Of a stretch of DNA of 64,000 bases, positions 33,360-45,803 are shown piece by piece (the stretch's first letter is position 1; every line of letters begins with the position of its first letter). The notes beneath the pieces are model-generated. The model saw only the letters and a list, made by a program, of their open reading frames with translations. It was not told the DNA's origin and searched no databases. This DNA is from Rotaria socialis (Eukaryota; Rotifera; Eurotatoria; Philodinida; Philodinidae): assembly GCA_905331475.1 (NCBI GenBank), contig CAJNYU010000027.1, forward strand, positions 248,001 to 312,000. The letters run 5' to 3'. The position numbers and the translations under genes are program-made.

Positions 33360-35531
33360 TCTAATAATGATGACTATATAAAATAGTTTTGTACATATGA
33401 AGTTGAATATAGTGAGATTGTTAACTATAGTTTTTAACTCTGATCCTTTTTCTATGATCTATTATATTTATAATAACACTTTATATATTGTAAATACATG
33501 TATTCAACAAAACAAAAAAAGATTTCACAACTAATGGTTGAAGCTAAAAGAAAATGATGATAGTATTGAATAAGTTAGTGTGAGAATCTTGTCATTTTCT
33601 AGAAAAAGAAAAACACATTCAACCGATATTTCAGAAGTTTGTTTTTCGGATGTTGAATATATTCAAGACTAAAAAATGCTGATGATCATGGTCATTTATT
33701 ATGTTAACTGTACTACAAATTTTGTTGGATAAAAAATTGTTGATTTCGTTTCATGATTACTGTTATTGACAATGAATTTTTGAAATCATTATCACTTATA
33801 TTTTCAGCATAATTGATCATATAGTTTCTTGTTCGTCGTTTCTTTAATCATAAACATTGTTTTTTTTGTAAAAACCAGTTGATGGTTTGATCGTGTATTG
33901 AAAATTTCTCATAGTTAATACGTTATTAAGCTACATCAATACGGAATGAATGTTGAAGACGTATTGAAGTAAACTATATGACGCTTTTTAGTTATTTTTC
34001 AATATTGTGTCTGACACCTACTACGATTCATATGGTAGATCCAAGCTTTTTATGTACTAAAAAGCCTTACCGGATTTATCATAAAATGTTTAGGATCTTA
34101 TTGAAAAGTCCTAATAAATCCCTAAAAGATAAAACTCAGCTGTTGTTGCATTCTTCGAGCTTTGCAAAGTTTATCTTTTTCTCGCCAGTTGATTGACTTT
34201 ATAGAAAAAAGTTAAATCTTACTATGTACAATAAACGTATCATTCATCTATATTCTTATTTGTGATTGTAGATCAAAAGATAAAAACGTAAGAGTTTTAT
34301 GAATCAAAGACCCAAAATCAATCAAATCGAACACAGATGCCTTATAAATGTCTCAGATGAATTGCACACATGTAGATGGAAATAATACTAATTTAGAAGT
34401 TATAACTAGGCCTCTCCGGTTGTTGCAGATCGAAATATTTGTTTCGAATATGTAATCAAATGATGAATTCATGCTCTAGAGTTTGATTATTTTTTAAAAA
34501 GTTTAGTAGCTCTTTTTATGACTGCTTAGTGACAAACTTATAGTAGTCTTTTGTTATCATAAGTTTCATAATAAAAACATAGATCAGATACAAACGAGCA
34601 TGCACCTCAGAAATTCAATATCATTTAAAAGGCAAGAAATACTTCTTCGTTTATCATTTTATTAATTTTTCTTATATTGGAAAAGAAAAAAAATCTGAGC
34701 TTTCGAGGTGTTTCAAAGGTCGTTATCTCTACACGTCGATTCTTATTCATTGTGTGTGATAACGGTGTATGAAACACATCGAACATACACATTGTTTCTT
34801 GTTAATACAAGAAAAAAAGAATAAAATGATAACCGCATTAGTACTGCTTGCCTTTTCATCATTTAATTATATTCCGTTGAGCGAAGTTACTATTTCAATG
34901 TTATAATGTCATTAAAAAATCATGTAGAGAGAAATATGTCAAGTTGCTTTTTCGCATTCGTATCAGATGTACTAATATGTACCAGATGCGTCCACAGGGC
35001 AGGGTAGGGCAGTGTAGGATTATACTTCTATGCCCAGAAAACTCCACACAATATTTAAAATAGTTTTCTGTAGAAATAATTTCTATCTAGAGACAAGAAT
35101 TCAGTTTGACATTCAGTCGTTCAAATTATCACCAATTCTATGCTTTGATTAGCAAAAGCTACCACACTAGATTATTGTCTGGTGAAATTCTAACGAAAGA
35201 ACAAAGTAGATAGACTCTAAAGCACTGACTAGACTTGCATATTGGTGAAAAGTAGACTGTTCAATCATGTTGAAATGTTATATGAATATCATTCATCTGC
35301 TGCCTTAGACTATATAAGTCTAATGATATAATGACTGATATTGGTCCGAACCAAAATGAGTAGCCTATAGACAGTTCTTGTCTGAAGAATACTTTTTTAA
35401 TTTTGAATACGATTTTATTATTCTAAACCTTTTGGAGTGAACAATAAACGAAGCTTCCGTTGATGAAATAAGCCAGCATGGAGAAAACAGAGAAAAACAA
35501 CTCGAATATTAACTGTTTGAAAATCTTCTTT
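33360..35531. other. 2.2-kb intergenic, no gene seen
   Basis: AT-rich DNA between the synaptobrevin 3' end and the decayed PPR gene. The frame at 33978-34196 has no recognisable protein character and no further feature was supported. Confidence 0.45.
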
Positions 35532-36790
35532 TCAAAAATGATCTTGACACGAGCATTGCCCGTTTGGATAGAAATGATGAATACGATTGGCATCGCGTAT
35601 GAATATCAAACATTGGGGGATGTGAGCAATCAACTTAATGGCTACATCTATAACGATAAATGGACTCAATAAAGAAATAAAGACACAACTAATCAACTTA
35701 CGACAGTCGCCGCAAGTCACTAAGTTGTTCACAATTTGAATACGAGTTGGAAGTGGTCGTTGAATCAAGTTGAAAGCAATGGCAATTCGTTCACTATGTG
35801 CACATAATACTGGTTTGGACGTCTCATTATCTTTTAATGGTCGTGTTATTCAAGATGCATCAGATTTATAGTCATGTGCGATCAATTCTGCTTGTAATTT
35901 ATTTAATTCAGTATAAATTTCTGATGAACAGGAGCGTGATTGATCAAGCGCTCGAAATGTCTGCTAATAAAAATTTATTCTTTTCATATTGTTGTTTAAG
36001 ATTGATTAAACTTACGAAGACTTTTCCATTGATGACAGTCCATAATTGACCAACAGCTTTTTTGGTGTCTGGTTGATTTAGTTTCATTCGTACGTTTGTT
36101 GCGTTCGATGTATTACCACTTAATACGTGCGTATTAGCAAGAAGAACTACAGCCGATGTCAGAACATTTTTTGCATCGAGAAAATTTGACTCCATACGAT
36201 CGAAAATCTTCTGTGATAATGAAGCATCTTTCATTACGCGTAGATAAAAGCAGTGACACTGAATAAATTAGAATATATTGGTATCTTTGCATATCAATAA
36301 ATAGGAGAAGAAAAAACAACAACTTACTATACATTGGAATAGTTGGAGAATTATATCTTTTGAATTCTTCAATAAATTTTTGTGCTTGATCAAAATCAAA
36401 AACACGACTAATTGTATCAACCTGTACAAAAGGAGATTAAACAAATAAATTCGAAAGTACACAATATATTTTAACATTGTAGTAAGAATTTGCTCTGTTC
36501 TTTGATTAATTGGAATCGTTTCAAAGATTTCACGAGCTTCATTAACAAGTCCTGAATGCGAGCAAGCATTTAATGTACATACATCGATACAGTTATCCAG
36601 CACAGTCGCTGGAACTTTATGAAAAAATTGAACAGATTACAAAACCCATACCATTTAAACCATGTGCGTTAACTCAAATATAAAATAAATAGCAATTAGA
36701 ATAAAGAAAAACAATATCCATTGCCAAATTAGGTGATGTATCATGATTAACGAAATGGTACACATGCTTTTCTAGAATATGTGATGATGT
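35532..36790 (-). pseudogene. Decayed PPR-E-DYW gene (plant-type RNA-editing factor relic)
   Basis: The minus strand preserves the tail of a plant-type PPR-DYW protein. In order it shows: a fragment with EKHVYHFVNHDTSPN and INAHGLNGMG-like text; a PPR (CTLNACSHSGLVNEAREIFE); a PPR with VDTISRVFDFDQAQKFIEEF; an E motif (VVLLANTHVLSGN, VGQLWTVINGKVF); and a DYW deaminase with HSERIAIAFNL, VNNLVTCGDC-H, AIKLIAHIP, FIRDANRIHHF and the C-terminal SCQDHF. A 54-bp intron (35648-35701) splits CGDC/H exactly. Breaks: an in-frame TGA at 35850-35852 between SDAS and ITRPLKDN, a reading-frame shift near 36630 between GLNGMG and the FFHKVPATVLDN segment, and loss of most N-terminal repeats. HxE and CxxC zinc ligands survive. 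DYW proteins are rare in animals but reported in bdelloid rotifers, so ancestral transfer is likely. Exact limits are approximate. Confidence 0.75.
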
Positions 36791-36799
36791 ATTGAATAA

Positions 36800-37088
36800 C
36801 ATGGAATTAAATAAAAATTTCAATACTTTGTGTTTATATACTTATTGTAATCTAGTCCTTATTGTTCTAAAATATTTCATGTAGTTAAAATACATGGAAA
36901 GAAATAGTGTGCAGGTGTTTTACTGTCTCTTTCACGAAGAATTTAATATTCTTGAATCTTACGTAGACAAGTAATAATCAAAAACTTAGGCGACGTAGAT
37001 GGTTTCTTTATTGTAAGTAACGATGAAAATTAGAATCATAGAAAATTGAGAACCATCTATAACTTGAGTGAATCAAGCTTCAAAACAG
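36800..37088. other. Intergenic, no gene seen
   Basis: No PPR-like text could be followed further upstream of the relic, and no other feature was seen before the repeat island. Confidence 0.35.
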
Positions 37089-37394
37089 CCCAGGTAGACT
37101 GATCCGACAGGAACCTGGAAATATCCTACAATCCGATGCAACTCTATTGGATTCCGGGTCGAGGAATCGATGTCGGATCCTCAGTGTCGGAATCCTATGA
37201 ACGTCCGATGACATACAACGGTTTTTCCTTGGAATTCATAGGAATCCGACACTGAGGATCCGACATCGATGCCTCGACCCGGAATCCAACGATAATTCTG
37301 TAAGAGCTGACAGGGTCCGATAAAATTCTATTGGATTCCAGTCGGATCGGATGGGTTTCGATAGGTGCCTACTGTCGGATTGTTCGACCTGGGT
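37089..37394. repeat. CCCAGG-bounded island C with 55-bp hairpin
   Basis: The island opens CCCAGGTAGAC (37089) and closes TTCGACCTGGGT (37394). Inside, 37147-37201 and 37235-37289 are inverted copies 55 bp long with about one mismatch and a 33-bp loop (TTGGATTCCGGGTCGAGG ... CCTCGACCCGGAATCCAA). The interior is almost entirely variations on GGAATCC/CGGATCC/TCGGA. The near-perfect hairpin arms contrast with the looser similarity between islands, pointing to arm conversion or recent duplication inside the element. Confidence 0.75.
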
Positions 37395-38175
37395 TTCCGT
37401 AACTCGAAGATCTATTTTTTCCTTCTAAGACTTTTAAAGGTATCTGAGATCAGTCCAGAAACATATTCAGCTTTTCGGAATCAGTCTGGAATAGAGGTGC
37501 CAATTTACTGTTTATTTATTTTAAATTCAAGTTTCTATGAATTTTATTCTAAAATAAATTTAATTTTCCCTTATCTCACAACGTATACTTAAATTGAATT
37601 TAGCTTTTGAGAAATTTAGTTTATATTAAATTTAAATTCGTAAAAATTTTTTTTCGATTTAATAAATTTTTCTCAATTTAACTTCATCACTCCTAGTCTG
37701 GAAACCTATTTAAGTTTTGGAATGCTCAGAAGTCTATTTCGTTGGTTTCCTAGAAAACGATTTTTATTTAGAGTCTAACCTACTTTATGAGATATTTTTA
37801 TTTCTTTATCATATGATTTACTTGATCACATATTGCGAAAGATAACTGATTTATATATTATTAGCACAAAACTTGAGAATAAAGAGACCAAGATTGATTT
37901 ACTTTGCTTTCCATTCTGTGATCAGCCATCAGAAAGGTTCGTCACCAATGATTGTTCATTCAATTAGATTTGAAAGTATTGGCAAGATAAAACCTCGTAA
38001 TACAGGGAAATCTAACATAAAATGTACATATATAAGTGTATACCGATTATTAGAATTGATTCTGCATGTCTACATGATTGTTTATTTTATGAAAATTTAT
38101 GGCGGGGATAATTCGGGGATTTACCTTATTCCGCCCCGCCCCGTTTCGGTCTCTGGTAGTGACACATAACTAGAA
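37395..38175. other. Intergenic with a short GC island
   Basis: AT-rich intergenic DNA. At 38101-38152 a GC-rich patch repeats GGCGGGG/CCCCGCC (GGCGGGGATAATTCGGGG ... CCGCCCCGCCCC), another small self-complementary island without CCCAGG ends. No coding frame was supported. Confidence 0.4.
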
Positions 38176-38940
38176 TTTCCAGAGTGGTTGTGCGAACAGC
38201 TCTGGCAGTTGAGAATCTCTAAACTTTGGTTGACAGAAAAAATGTCGGCAGTAAAATGTCGAAAAAACGAAAAAGTAAAAATATCGACAGTAAAAATGTC
38301 GAAAACTGAGTAGGGATTCATGAAAAACATTTTCCGATAGGTGTAAACTCGGTTATTACACGTTGCTTTATTTGTTCACGAGTTTTTTTTTTGATTTGAA
38401 GAGATTCATGATTTGCTGGGTGTCCATGGCCAGTTTTACCACCAGAGAAATAATTCTGATCTATATCAGTATGAACATATACGCCACAATCTTTAACCAC
38501 ACACACATACAATCTTTTTTATTGGACCTTTTTTGTTGCATTTGTATATGCATTGATTTAATATTAAAAGAGGTTGTCCCTTATTCGAAGTAATGAAATT
38601 AAAATCGCTGTTGATGCTGAGTGTCAATTCCGTGGCGGCTTCCATATGTATATTTATCACTCGAATAATGAATAATTGAAGAATAATTTTCCTATCCTTT
38701 TCTATTACATGGTACTAAGCTACCAATGTCTGATAGACCAATGATAGATTTAAACGAACATTAGTCGCCATCGATCCTACAATAATAACATATTCATCGA
38801 ATATCTTTCAAAACACTCCTTCTTTTAGAAGTTTTTATTTTATTTTTATAAATTTCTTTCGACATTTTTACTGTCGACCAAAGTTGAGTTTACCGTAGTT
38901 GAGCGGTGTCCAACCATACACCACCTTGCTTGCGCAACTA
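38176..38940. repeat. Inverted-repeat element with TTTGGTYGACAG arms
   Basis: Left arm about 38176-38300 (AAACTTTGGTTGACAGAAAAAATGTCG, then degenerate repeats of AGTAAAAATGTCGAAA) faces right arm about 38855-38940, which carries the reverse complement (CGACATTTTTACTGTCGACCAAAGTT). Outer parts of the arms (GTGGTTGTGCG / GGTTGGACACC) are weaker matches. There is no transposase frame between them. It is a candidate non-autonomous transposon of about 765 bp; exact ends are uncertain. Confidence 0.5.
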
Positions 38941-39888
38941 GTTATTAGTTTTTACAGTTAATGGAATGTACTACTTGAAATTCTCTAACAACAATTTTAG
39001 TTTTGTTAAAGTTTAGCACATGTAAGTGTATATTTTCATATCAGGATAATAAGTGACAATCAATGCTGATGTAAAAATTTACCTGTGTGGTACCAGTTTC
39101 ATTAATTTGAGCACATTGAACATCTAATTTTACTTCCATGAAACTCTTTCTAACTCTTAACAGCTTTTCTATATCAGTGTTAACATCTAAACTGAATGGT
39201 TGTATCCTTTTAATTTTCCTAAACTACTATAGTATCATAGCTAACTGATTGAACAACGAGTTGAAATTCATATACAATGTGTCTAGTGTTTGGTAGAATA
39301 CCGGGCAAGTAAGAAGATCTCGAGAAAAAAAGCATCTAGGATAATTTTTCATTGAACTTAAGAAATCAATTCAGTCAAGAAATCAGTCTTTTTAAAGAAG
39401 AAACGCAAACGCATATACAGCTTTTTTATCATTGATGCCAACATTTTTATTTATTTCTAACTTTCAACGTAAAACAAACTGATTTCAATACACGATGAAT
39501 TGCAGAAGTACAGCATTAGTACCTGTTACAGCAATAATACAACTTGGAAAATCAAGTTGGATGATCTTTTTGTGTTGCAACTGTGTTCGAGTATCCTACT
39601 CGAATCACTTCTAACAACTTCTCGAGTGTTACCAACGGTGGTTTTTCAGCAAAATTTTCTCGATTTCCCTTACGTACATTGATGTAAGAATTGAATCTAA
39701 TTATATTAAGAAATATTTTTGAAAACATTTCCTGTAATAATTCGCTGACGTTTCTGTCATTTGAGCTCCTCATTGAGCTATGTCACCTGCAAACTGAATA
39801 AGCTCGTGAAGAAAACAATTATTAGATCTAAAAAAAACGACTTGTTATTTTGAGAGCTATCCTTTTTTGTTTGGCGCTCGTCTGTATA
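38941..39888. other. Upstream region of the channel-like gene
   Basis: About 0.95 kb with no supported gene. TTATTTTGAG just before 39853 could be a splice or trans-splice acceptor for the next gene. Confidence 0.35.
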
Positions 39889-41047
39889 ATGACTTGTGAA
39901 AATAGTGTTAACACGATCCATATAATTGTTCGAAACGAATCTTTTGAATTATCATCCTCTCTTTTTTGTCAATTTCTGGAATATTCATCATATTCCGATT
40001 TAAATGATGCTAAACTAAATAATCAACATCACATACATCTAAATATCGACCCATACATTTTTCAAGCCTATCTAATTTACATCCAATCTGGCTGTTTTAT
40101 TCGACCTGATCATTTAGCTCAAGAAGATTTAATTAATGGATTGCGAATATGTGGTGCACCTTCCAATTTAGTTGAATACTATGAACATCGTGATCTAACA
40201 TTAAGTCTTACTTCACATGCATATTCGTGTCGGCCTATTCGTACAAACATAAGAAGCCGACAAAAATGGTTCAATCTATTTATTTTAAGCGGATTTTTTA
40301 TTGCTGGATGTTGTTTAACTATTGATTTGTATCGGCAAATGTTAATATTAAACAAAAATTATTATGAAGAAACATCTCAATACTTAATTATTATGATATA
40401 TTGTATTGATGGTATTTTATTTCTATACTCGTGTTCATATGGAATTTCAAAATTTGTCTTAACTAACTATGACAAAAAAGAACTAGGAAAAGATCCATAT
40501 TTCATAACTCATGTAATTTCATGTTTGGGTAAATAATTCAATTGAAATAGTGGCTATCGATAAAAAATAATTTTTAGGCATTCTATGCTATTTTATTAGT
40601 CAACGTCCAATTACTAATGTTTATTTATCGAATTGGAATTCAGTTTGGACACTGATTCATCTCTGTCGAACTATTCGTATAGCACAATTAGGTTGTCGTT
40701 TAATTGATATTCGATGGTGTCTATATGCTATTACTAAATGCTTCTGGATATTGTTAGAAACAATTATCGGACTTTTTTGGATTTTAATTTTTTCAGGTTC
40801 TATGTTATTCACTATGGATATGATAGAAAGACATCAACAATACAAAAATAATTGGTTGACAATTCTCTCGGTCCATGAAACTTTATATGCAATAGGCTAT
40901 CGAAACGACTCGCCAAATGGATTTTTAACACGTCTATGGACGATGATTAGTATTTATCTCATGTCATCAATAGTACAAATACTTTTATGGTGGTTTCAAA
41001 CAAAAGTTACGATTCAATGGACAATTTTATTAGATAAGAAAAAGTAA
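39889..41047 (+). CDS. Divergent voltage-gated K+-channel-like protein
   Basis: Two exons (39889-40528, 40578-41047; split Gly codon) encode 369 residues. The N-terminal 100 residues look like a T1/BTB tetramerisation domain (NTIHIIVRNESFELSSSLF; IDPYIFQAYLIYIQSGCF; LINGLRICGAPSNLVEYY). Six membrane segments follow: S1 near 120-150, S2 (YLIIMIYCIDGILFLYSCSY), S3 (HVISCLGILCYFI), an S4-like helix with only a few arginines (LCRTIRIAQLGCRLIDIR, 242-259), S5 (ETIIGLFWILIFSGSML) and S6 (TMISIYLMSSIVQILLWW). The pore position reads ETLYAIGYRNDSP (314-326) where Kv channels have TTVGYGD: the second filter glycine is Arg. Potassium selectivity is therefore doubtful; it may be a regulatory or non-conducting subunit, or have another permeability. 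A TTG-initiated extension to 39850 is possible, but ATG 39889 was preferred. Confidence 0.68.
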
Positions 41048-44000
41048 AAAGAATATGATAAATAAAACATGTAAAAAAAATGAAGTATTTTCTTCACTTG
41101 ATCTTTGAGAGTTTAGATTAATATTAATCTAATCAACTTTTAGTTCAAAAACTCCAACTCACATTGTACAGAAAATATATTTAATTTATGTCAAAACTAA
41201 TCATTAAACATAGAAAGTCTTTCAATCATATTTAATGCAATAATCTTGATAAAAGGAATTCGTTTTTTTTTAGGAAATTCAAATTCGTAATATTCAATTT
41301 TAATGTGTGTATAATTATTGATTAAAATAATCAGAATGTATTTTAATGAAAATCAAAGCAAACATTCTCGAAGTTAAATACAGTGAAAGATAGTCAACTC
41401 TAAACTCTATTGAATTATACAATTATCAAGTTATTTTACAGTGCTCCATCGAATAAAATTATACAGAAAAACAGCATATAGTTGTTTGTTATTTTGGTGC
41501 TATCTACTACTTAAATTTTTCAAATAAATCATCAACTATATGAATCAATCGAAACAAGACATTTGATTTCCGTAATACAATAGAATAACATTGAATTCAT
41601 CTGTTAGTCAATGAAAATGATTGAAAGTACCAAAAAGTTAAATGGCTTTTTAACGTTTTAAAAATTCAAAATAATTTATATTTTCCATAAAGAACTCGTA
41701 ATTTTAGTCATCATCGATGCATTCATTCTTTTAGCATACACACGCAATGCTTTTGTTCATTTAAAGTAATTACGGAAAGGTGTGCGTGCACATTTGAAAT
41801 TTAATGCATCTAAGTAGTATTTGTCGCGTCATTCAAGACGTTAGAATATAGTGTCAGTGCTGATAATGATTTGTGCATGTTGACTAATCCGTACGGTACC
41901 AAATGACAGGAAATAGAACAGGAACAAGATTTGTTCATTATATGAATTGAAATATACATGCTTTATAGCTGTTCATTTTAAGAATACTCTTTTTTTTCTT
42001 CCCTATAAATGATGCAAGTATAATAAAGAGTTCATTTAGCTACGGTTTCTTCTTTTGTGATTGTGAAAACAATAAAAAACAAAAAGACTAGTTCACAATA
42101 TGCCCTTTTTTCTACTTTCCTTTAACAAACATATAGCGACTACTCTATTGGATTGCAGCATCGAAAGGTTACCCGTACTTCCTGTCTATAGTCACACTTT
42201 CATTTTCCAGTTTTTTTTCTTTGATAAAGCCCCGTGAGTGCAATTATTTTTATATAAAAAAAAAAAAGAAAAAGTCGAAGAAGACAAAGCACAGTCGTCG
42301 CCCATAGCGATATTTTGAAGAAAAAGAAATGAGCTGTTCGACCGTAAAAAACTGACGTCTTTATCTCATCTTCCTGTCAACACCTTTTTTTCTTCATCAT
42401 TTTAGATTCATTCATGTGCATTCTACTTTTTTCTTTTCATTGTTCTCTTACTAGAGAACATACAAAGAGCAGGAAAAAAAGTTAAAAGTTGAACTCAAGA
42501 AGCAAAGAAGAATTATATTAGACATTAGAGAAAAAAGTCGCTGGTGAAGATTATCACAGAAAGCATACAAAGGCCCGCTGAAAAGAATAAGAAGAGTAAC
42601 TCATTATTGTGAATGGGCGATAAATATGAAATGAGTTAAATTCTATGAGTCGATTAATAGAAAGTTAATTGTTATTATATTACTTCAAAAAAAGTAAGTT
42701 TTTCCAGAATATTTCATGCATTGATGTAAAAACAGTGCGTAAAGTTTATTTGCTCTTCAAGCATTCAGTTTGTTCACTTAGTAATATGATCAAATCATCT
42801 ATATCCTTTCGCTGAACATTAATTATACTTGAATACATTGAAATCTCATTCCCTTTGTGTCTATAGGTGGTCTGTTTTATCTTAATTTTCTTTCTTTCTT
42901 TCGTCTTGTTAAACAGAAAAAAAAGTGATGCTGAAAAAAAATTCACTCCTCCGCACACATGTTGTCGCTAAGTACACGTAAACGAGAATAGTTGTTGTGA
43001 AAGATAAATTGACTGACTGGCTACGAAGGAACACAAGCAGAACGGAAGAAACTTCTTTTTTTTCTTTTTTTTTGACTACATCTCACACAACACATTTTAT
43101 TTCAAAGTCAAACAAAATTTCATAGTGCAGTTGCATGTTGTATGTAGAGTCTTGACAACAACACCATCTTGATCATATTCTCAGCATAATGATGGACATT
43201 CAACAGGTGAGAATAGAACTAAGCATGTTAGGATTTCGATTATTTTAGAAAGATAAACAAAAACTTGTTAATGAGACTTGAAATTCATCTTAGATTCATT
43301 ATGAAGAGTCTCTATGAAATCTATTGATTTTAAGAATTTAAACAGAAAATTTCTTCTTAAAATAACAATAGAAATGAAAACAGGAGAGGTCTCTTTGTAT
43401 AATGGACTAGTATTGTTTCATTTTGAATTGACTAATGGAAAGTGGATCCTTCTTTTTCATATAGTGCTGCTCTTTCAAGTACCTGAGAGAGACAGAGCTA
43501 GAAAGTAATGTTAGAGGCAATGTCTATTGTCTTCTTTAAGAGTGTAAACAAAGTCTTCTCTCTTTTCATTTTTAACATGAAAAGATACATCAAAAATGAG
43601 AGAAAGGTGTTATTCTTTCACAGAACGTATGAGATGCTAATTAGGATGAAAAAAAAATCATATAAGAACAGTTGTTTATTTTAATTAACTCACCTGTTCA
43701 ACATCATCTATCATTAGTCGAATGATTGTCAAAGAAACGCTTCAATTAGTATCGCTGTAATGATTTTCAAATAAGATAATGAACATCATCGTCTTTTATT
43801 ACTCTATCGCATCATTCCATTTCGTCTACTGACCCACCTACATACGCATTATTTCTCCGAAAGATAAAGGTACTCTTTTTTTTGATGTTGTCAAGTGTAC
43901 TGGCCAAAAGATAAGGCACAAGTGGCATCTTGTCATCATGATCATATATCTATGGATATATATACGCACGATAAAGTGTGTCTATCAAATACTCAACTTG

Positions 44001-44052
44001 TTTTATTTCATTTCTAGAATTATTGTCATGCGCTTCGTCTTTATTGATCGTC
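41048..44052. other. 3-kb gene-poor stretch
   Basis: AT-rich, with long A/T homopolymers (for example 42256-42270) and no frame with coding character. A short ATG ATG GAC ATT CAA CAG followed by GTGAG at 43189-43211 could be a tiny first exon of the next gene, but its phase does not fit the acceptor at 44016-44017, so it is not annotated. Otherwise nothing is seen. Confidence 0.4.
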
Positions 44053-45803
44053 ATGTTAATAATGGCGACAATAATTCATCGAGCAATGAAACAACATTAT
44101 ATTGATAATAAAGTCACTTTTCCTATTTCAAAAGGTATCAAACGATTACGAGATTATCAAGAGCAAAAGCAATTAATAAAATGTGATCGATCATTAGAAC
44201 ATCGAAAAAAAGTTCAAAGAATTAATGAAAAAGAAGAAGAACAACATCAACAATATCATTGTCAAGTTTATCTAAAATTATTTCCATCAACATTAAAATG
44301 TTCAGTTGATGTTATTGTTGAATCAATAAATAAGCAAACGAATAACAGTGATGATATTGATTCAATTTTAATAGCAAAAACTCGAATACCAAAAACAATT
44401 AAGCCAGGTTTGATTCAAAATAAATTATTTCTATTCTAAATTGAACATAATTTGTTTTCTTTTTCTTTTTCTTTTTCTTTTTAAAGGAGTTATACGTGTT
44501 CGTCTGGTGTCGTCGTTATTTAGTGCCGATATTGATGTACATGAAGAACCATCTCTGATTAAACTTGAAACAATCAGAAATCAACCTTATCATAATCATT
44601 TTGATAAACAATTTGCTCTTATATTAAAAGTAAATTTAATCTTAATCTTATTATGAATCAAATAAATATCTTTGAAAATATTTTATTTATTAGAACAGTC
44701 GAATCGGCCCAGGCGCTATTGGTAAATTATTTATTGAATCGTTAGATCCATCAAACGGGTCATATACGAATAATCCACCTATTTTTGAACTCAATCTTAA
44801 TATGGCATCGGAATATGGAATTCTTTTGACTTCATCACATCAGGTAGCCATCCGCTGTATGTTTAATGAAGTTGAAATGAGCAATCAGACTTTTGTATTA
44901 CTCTTTCTCCGATTGATATGAGAAACCGTGTGAAAGAATGATGATCATGTGTCAATATACGTATGGAACGAAAATGAGAATTGAAGCTGTATCAATAAGA
45001 CTATATATAGGGAGAATGAAAAATAAAAAAGAAGAAGAAAAATATATGTTATTTGCATAATTTATTGCTAAAGAAATCAAACTGTTGAATCCAGGTAGTG
45101 TGATAGGAGAAAGGAAAAAATAGAGAAGAGAAAAGAAAAGATTGTATTAGATGATGCATGAATAAAATTGAAAAGACTATTGGACAAGTTCAAAAGTGTT
45201 GAAATATAATAGAAATGAATTTGTTATGTATTTTATTAAAAGAAATTCAAACGTCATTTTGAAGAGCTTTTTGTTTTATATGTTTACATAAGAATATTTG
45301 ATCTATTGAACCGGAAAAACAATATTGCCTAAAGGAATAAACATATCATTTAATTCTCATTTAGAAAAGTGACAATAATGCAATTTATACTTCTTTACAA
45401 TGTGGTTGTATTCTTTCTTCGGATCAATCTTGCTTAAGTATCAGTGACAAATGCAATGTAAGGAATATTTATTATTGCTTTTAATTATATATCTGTTTAT
45501 TTTTAGTTGACATTAAACGATATGAAACTTATTCATCGTCTATCTGAACCTCTCCGTTGTTCATGGAAATCAATTGGTCGCGAATTATCTCCTTGTTTTT
45601 CTGAAATTGATTTAGATGATTTCAATCAAAGATATTTTCTATCCGACGGAAATCAAGAATGTACTTATCAACTATTACGAGAATGGTACATACGTGATCC
45701 TCATCAAGCAAATATTCGCTATTTACTAACTCGATTAAAACTTCCTTTTCACCTTATTATGACAATTCACAACGATGTTGTGAAAACATTTTCTTCTTTC
45801 TAA
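44053..45803 (+). CDS. Membrane-anchored death-domain-like protein
   Basis: Five exons (44053-44407, 44487-44629, 44694-44843, 45365-45457, 45507-45803) close in frame to 345 residues. The N-terminus is hydrophobic (MLIMATIIHRAMK, preceded in frame by LLSCASSLLIV if translation begins upstream), suggesting a signal anchor. A charged Gln/Glu-rich helix follows (RSLEHRKKVQRINEKEEEQ). Next come two beta-looking regions (RVRLVSSLFSADIDVHEE; SRIGPGAIGKLFIESLDPSN) of unknown family, and then a C-terminal death-fold pattern (LNDMKLIHRLSEPL, SWKSIGRELSPCFSEIDLDDF, QECTYQLLREWYIRDPHQ, IRYLLTRLKLPF). Death domains pair with each other in apoptosis and immune signalling; the assignment rests on helix and tryptophan pattern only. 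The first exon is uncertain: an acceptor at 44016-44017 implies an upstream or trans-spliced leader. Confidence 0.6.

Noticed and set aside
36268..36490. The long minus-strand frame through the PPR relic as a real protein
   Set aside because: It leaves the PPR reading frame after the TTM segment; the PPR-like text continues in another frame after an intron-like gap, so the frame itself is not a gene.
43189..43211. Mini-exon ATG ATG GAC ATT CAA CAG before GTGAG as first exon of the death-domain-like gene
   Set aside because: It ends in phase 0, whereas the acceptor at 44016-44017 needs one carried base, so the join breaks the frame.
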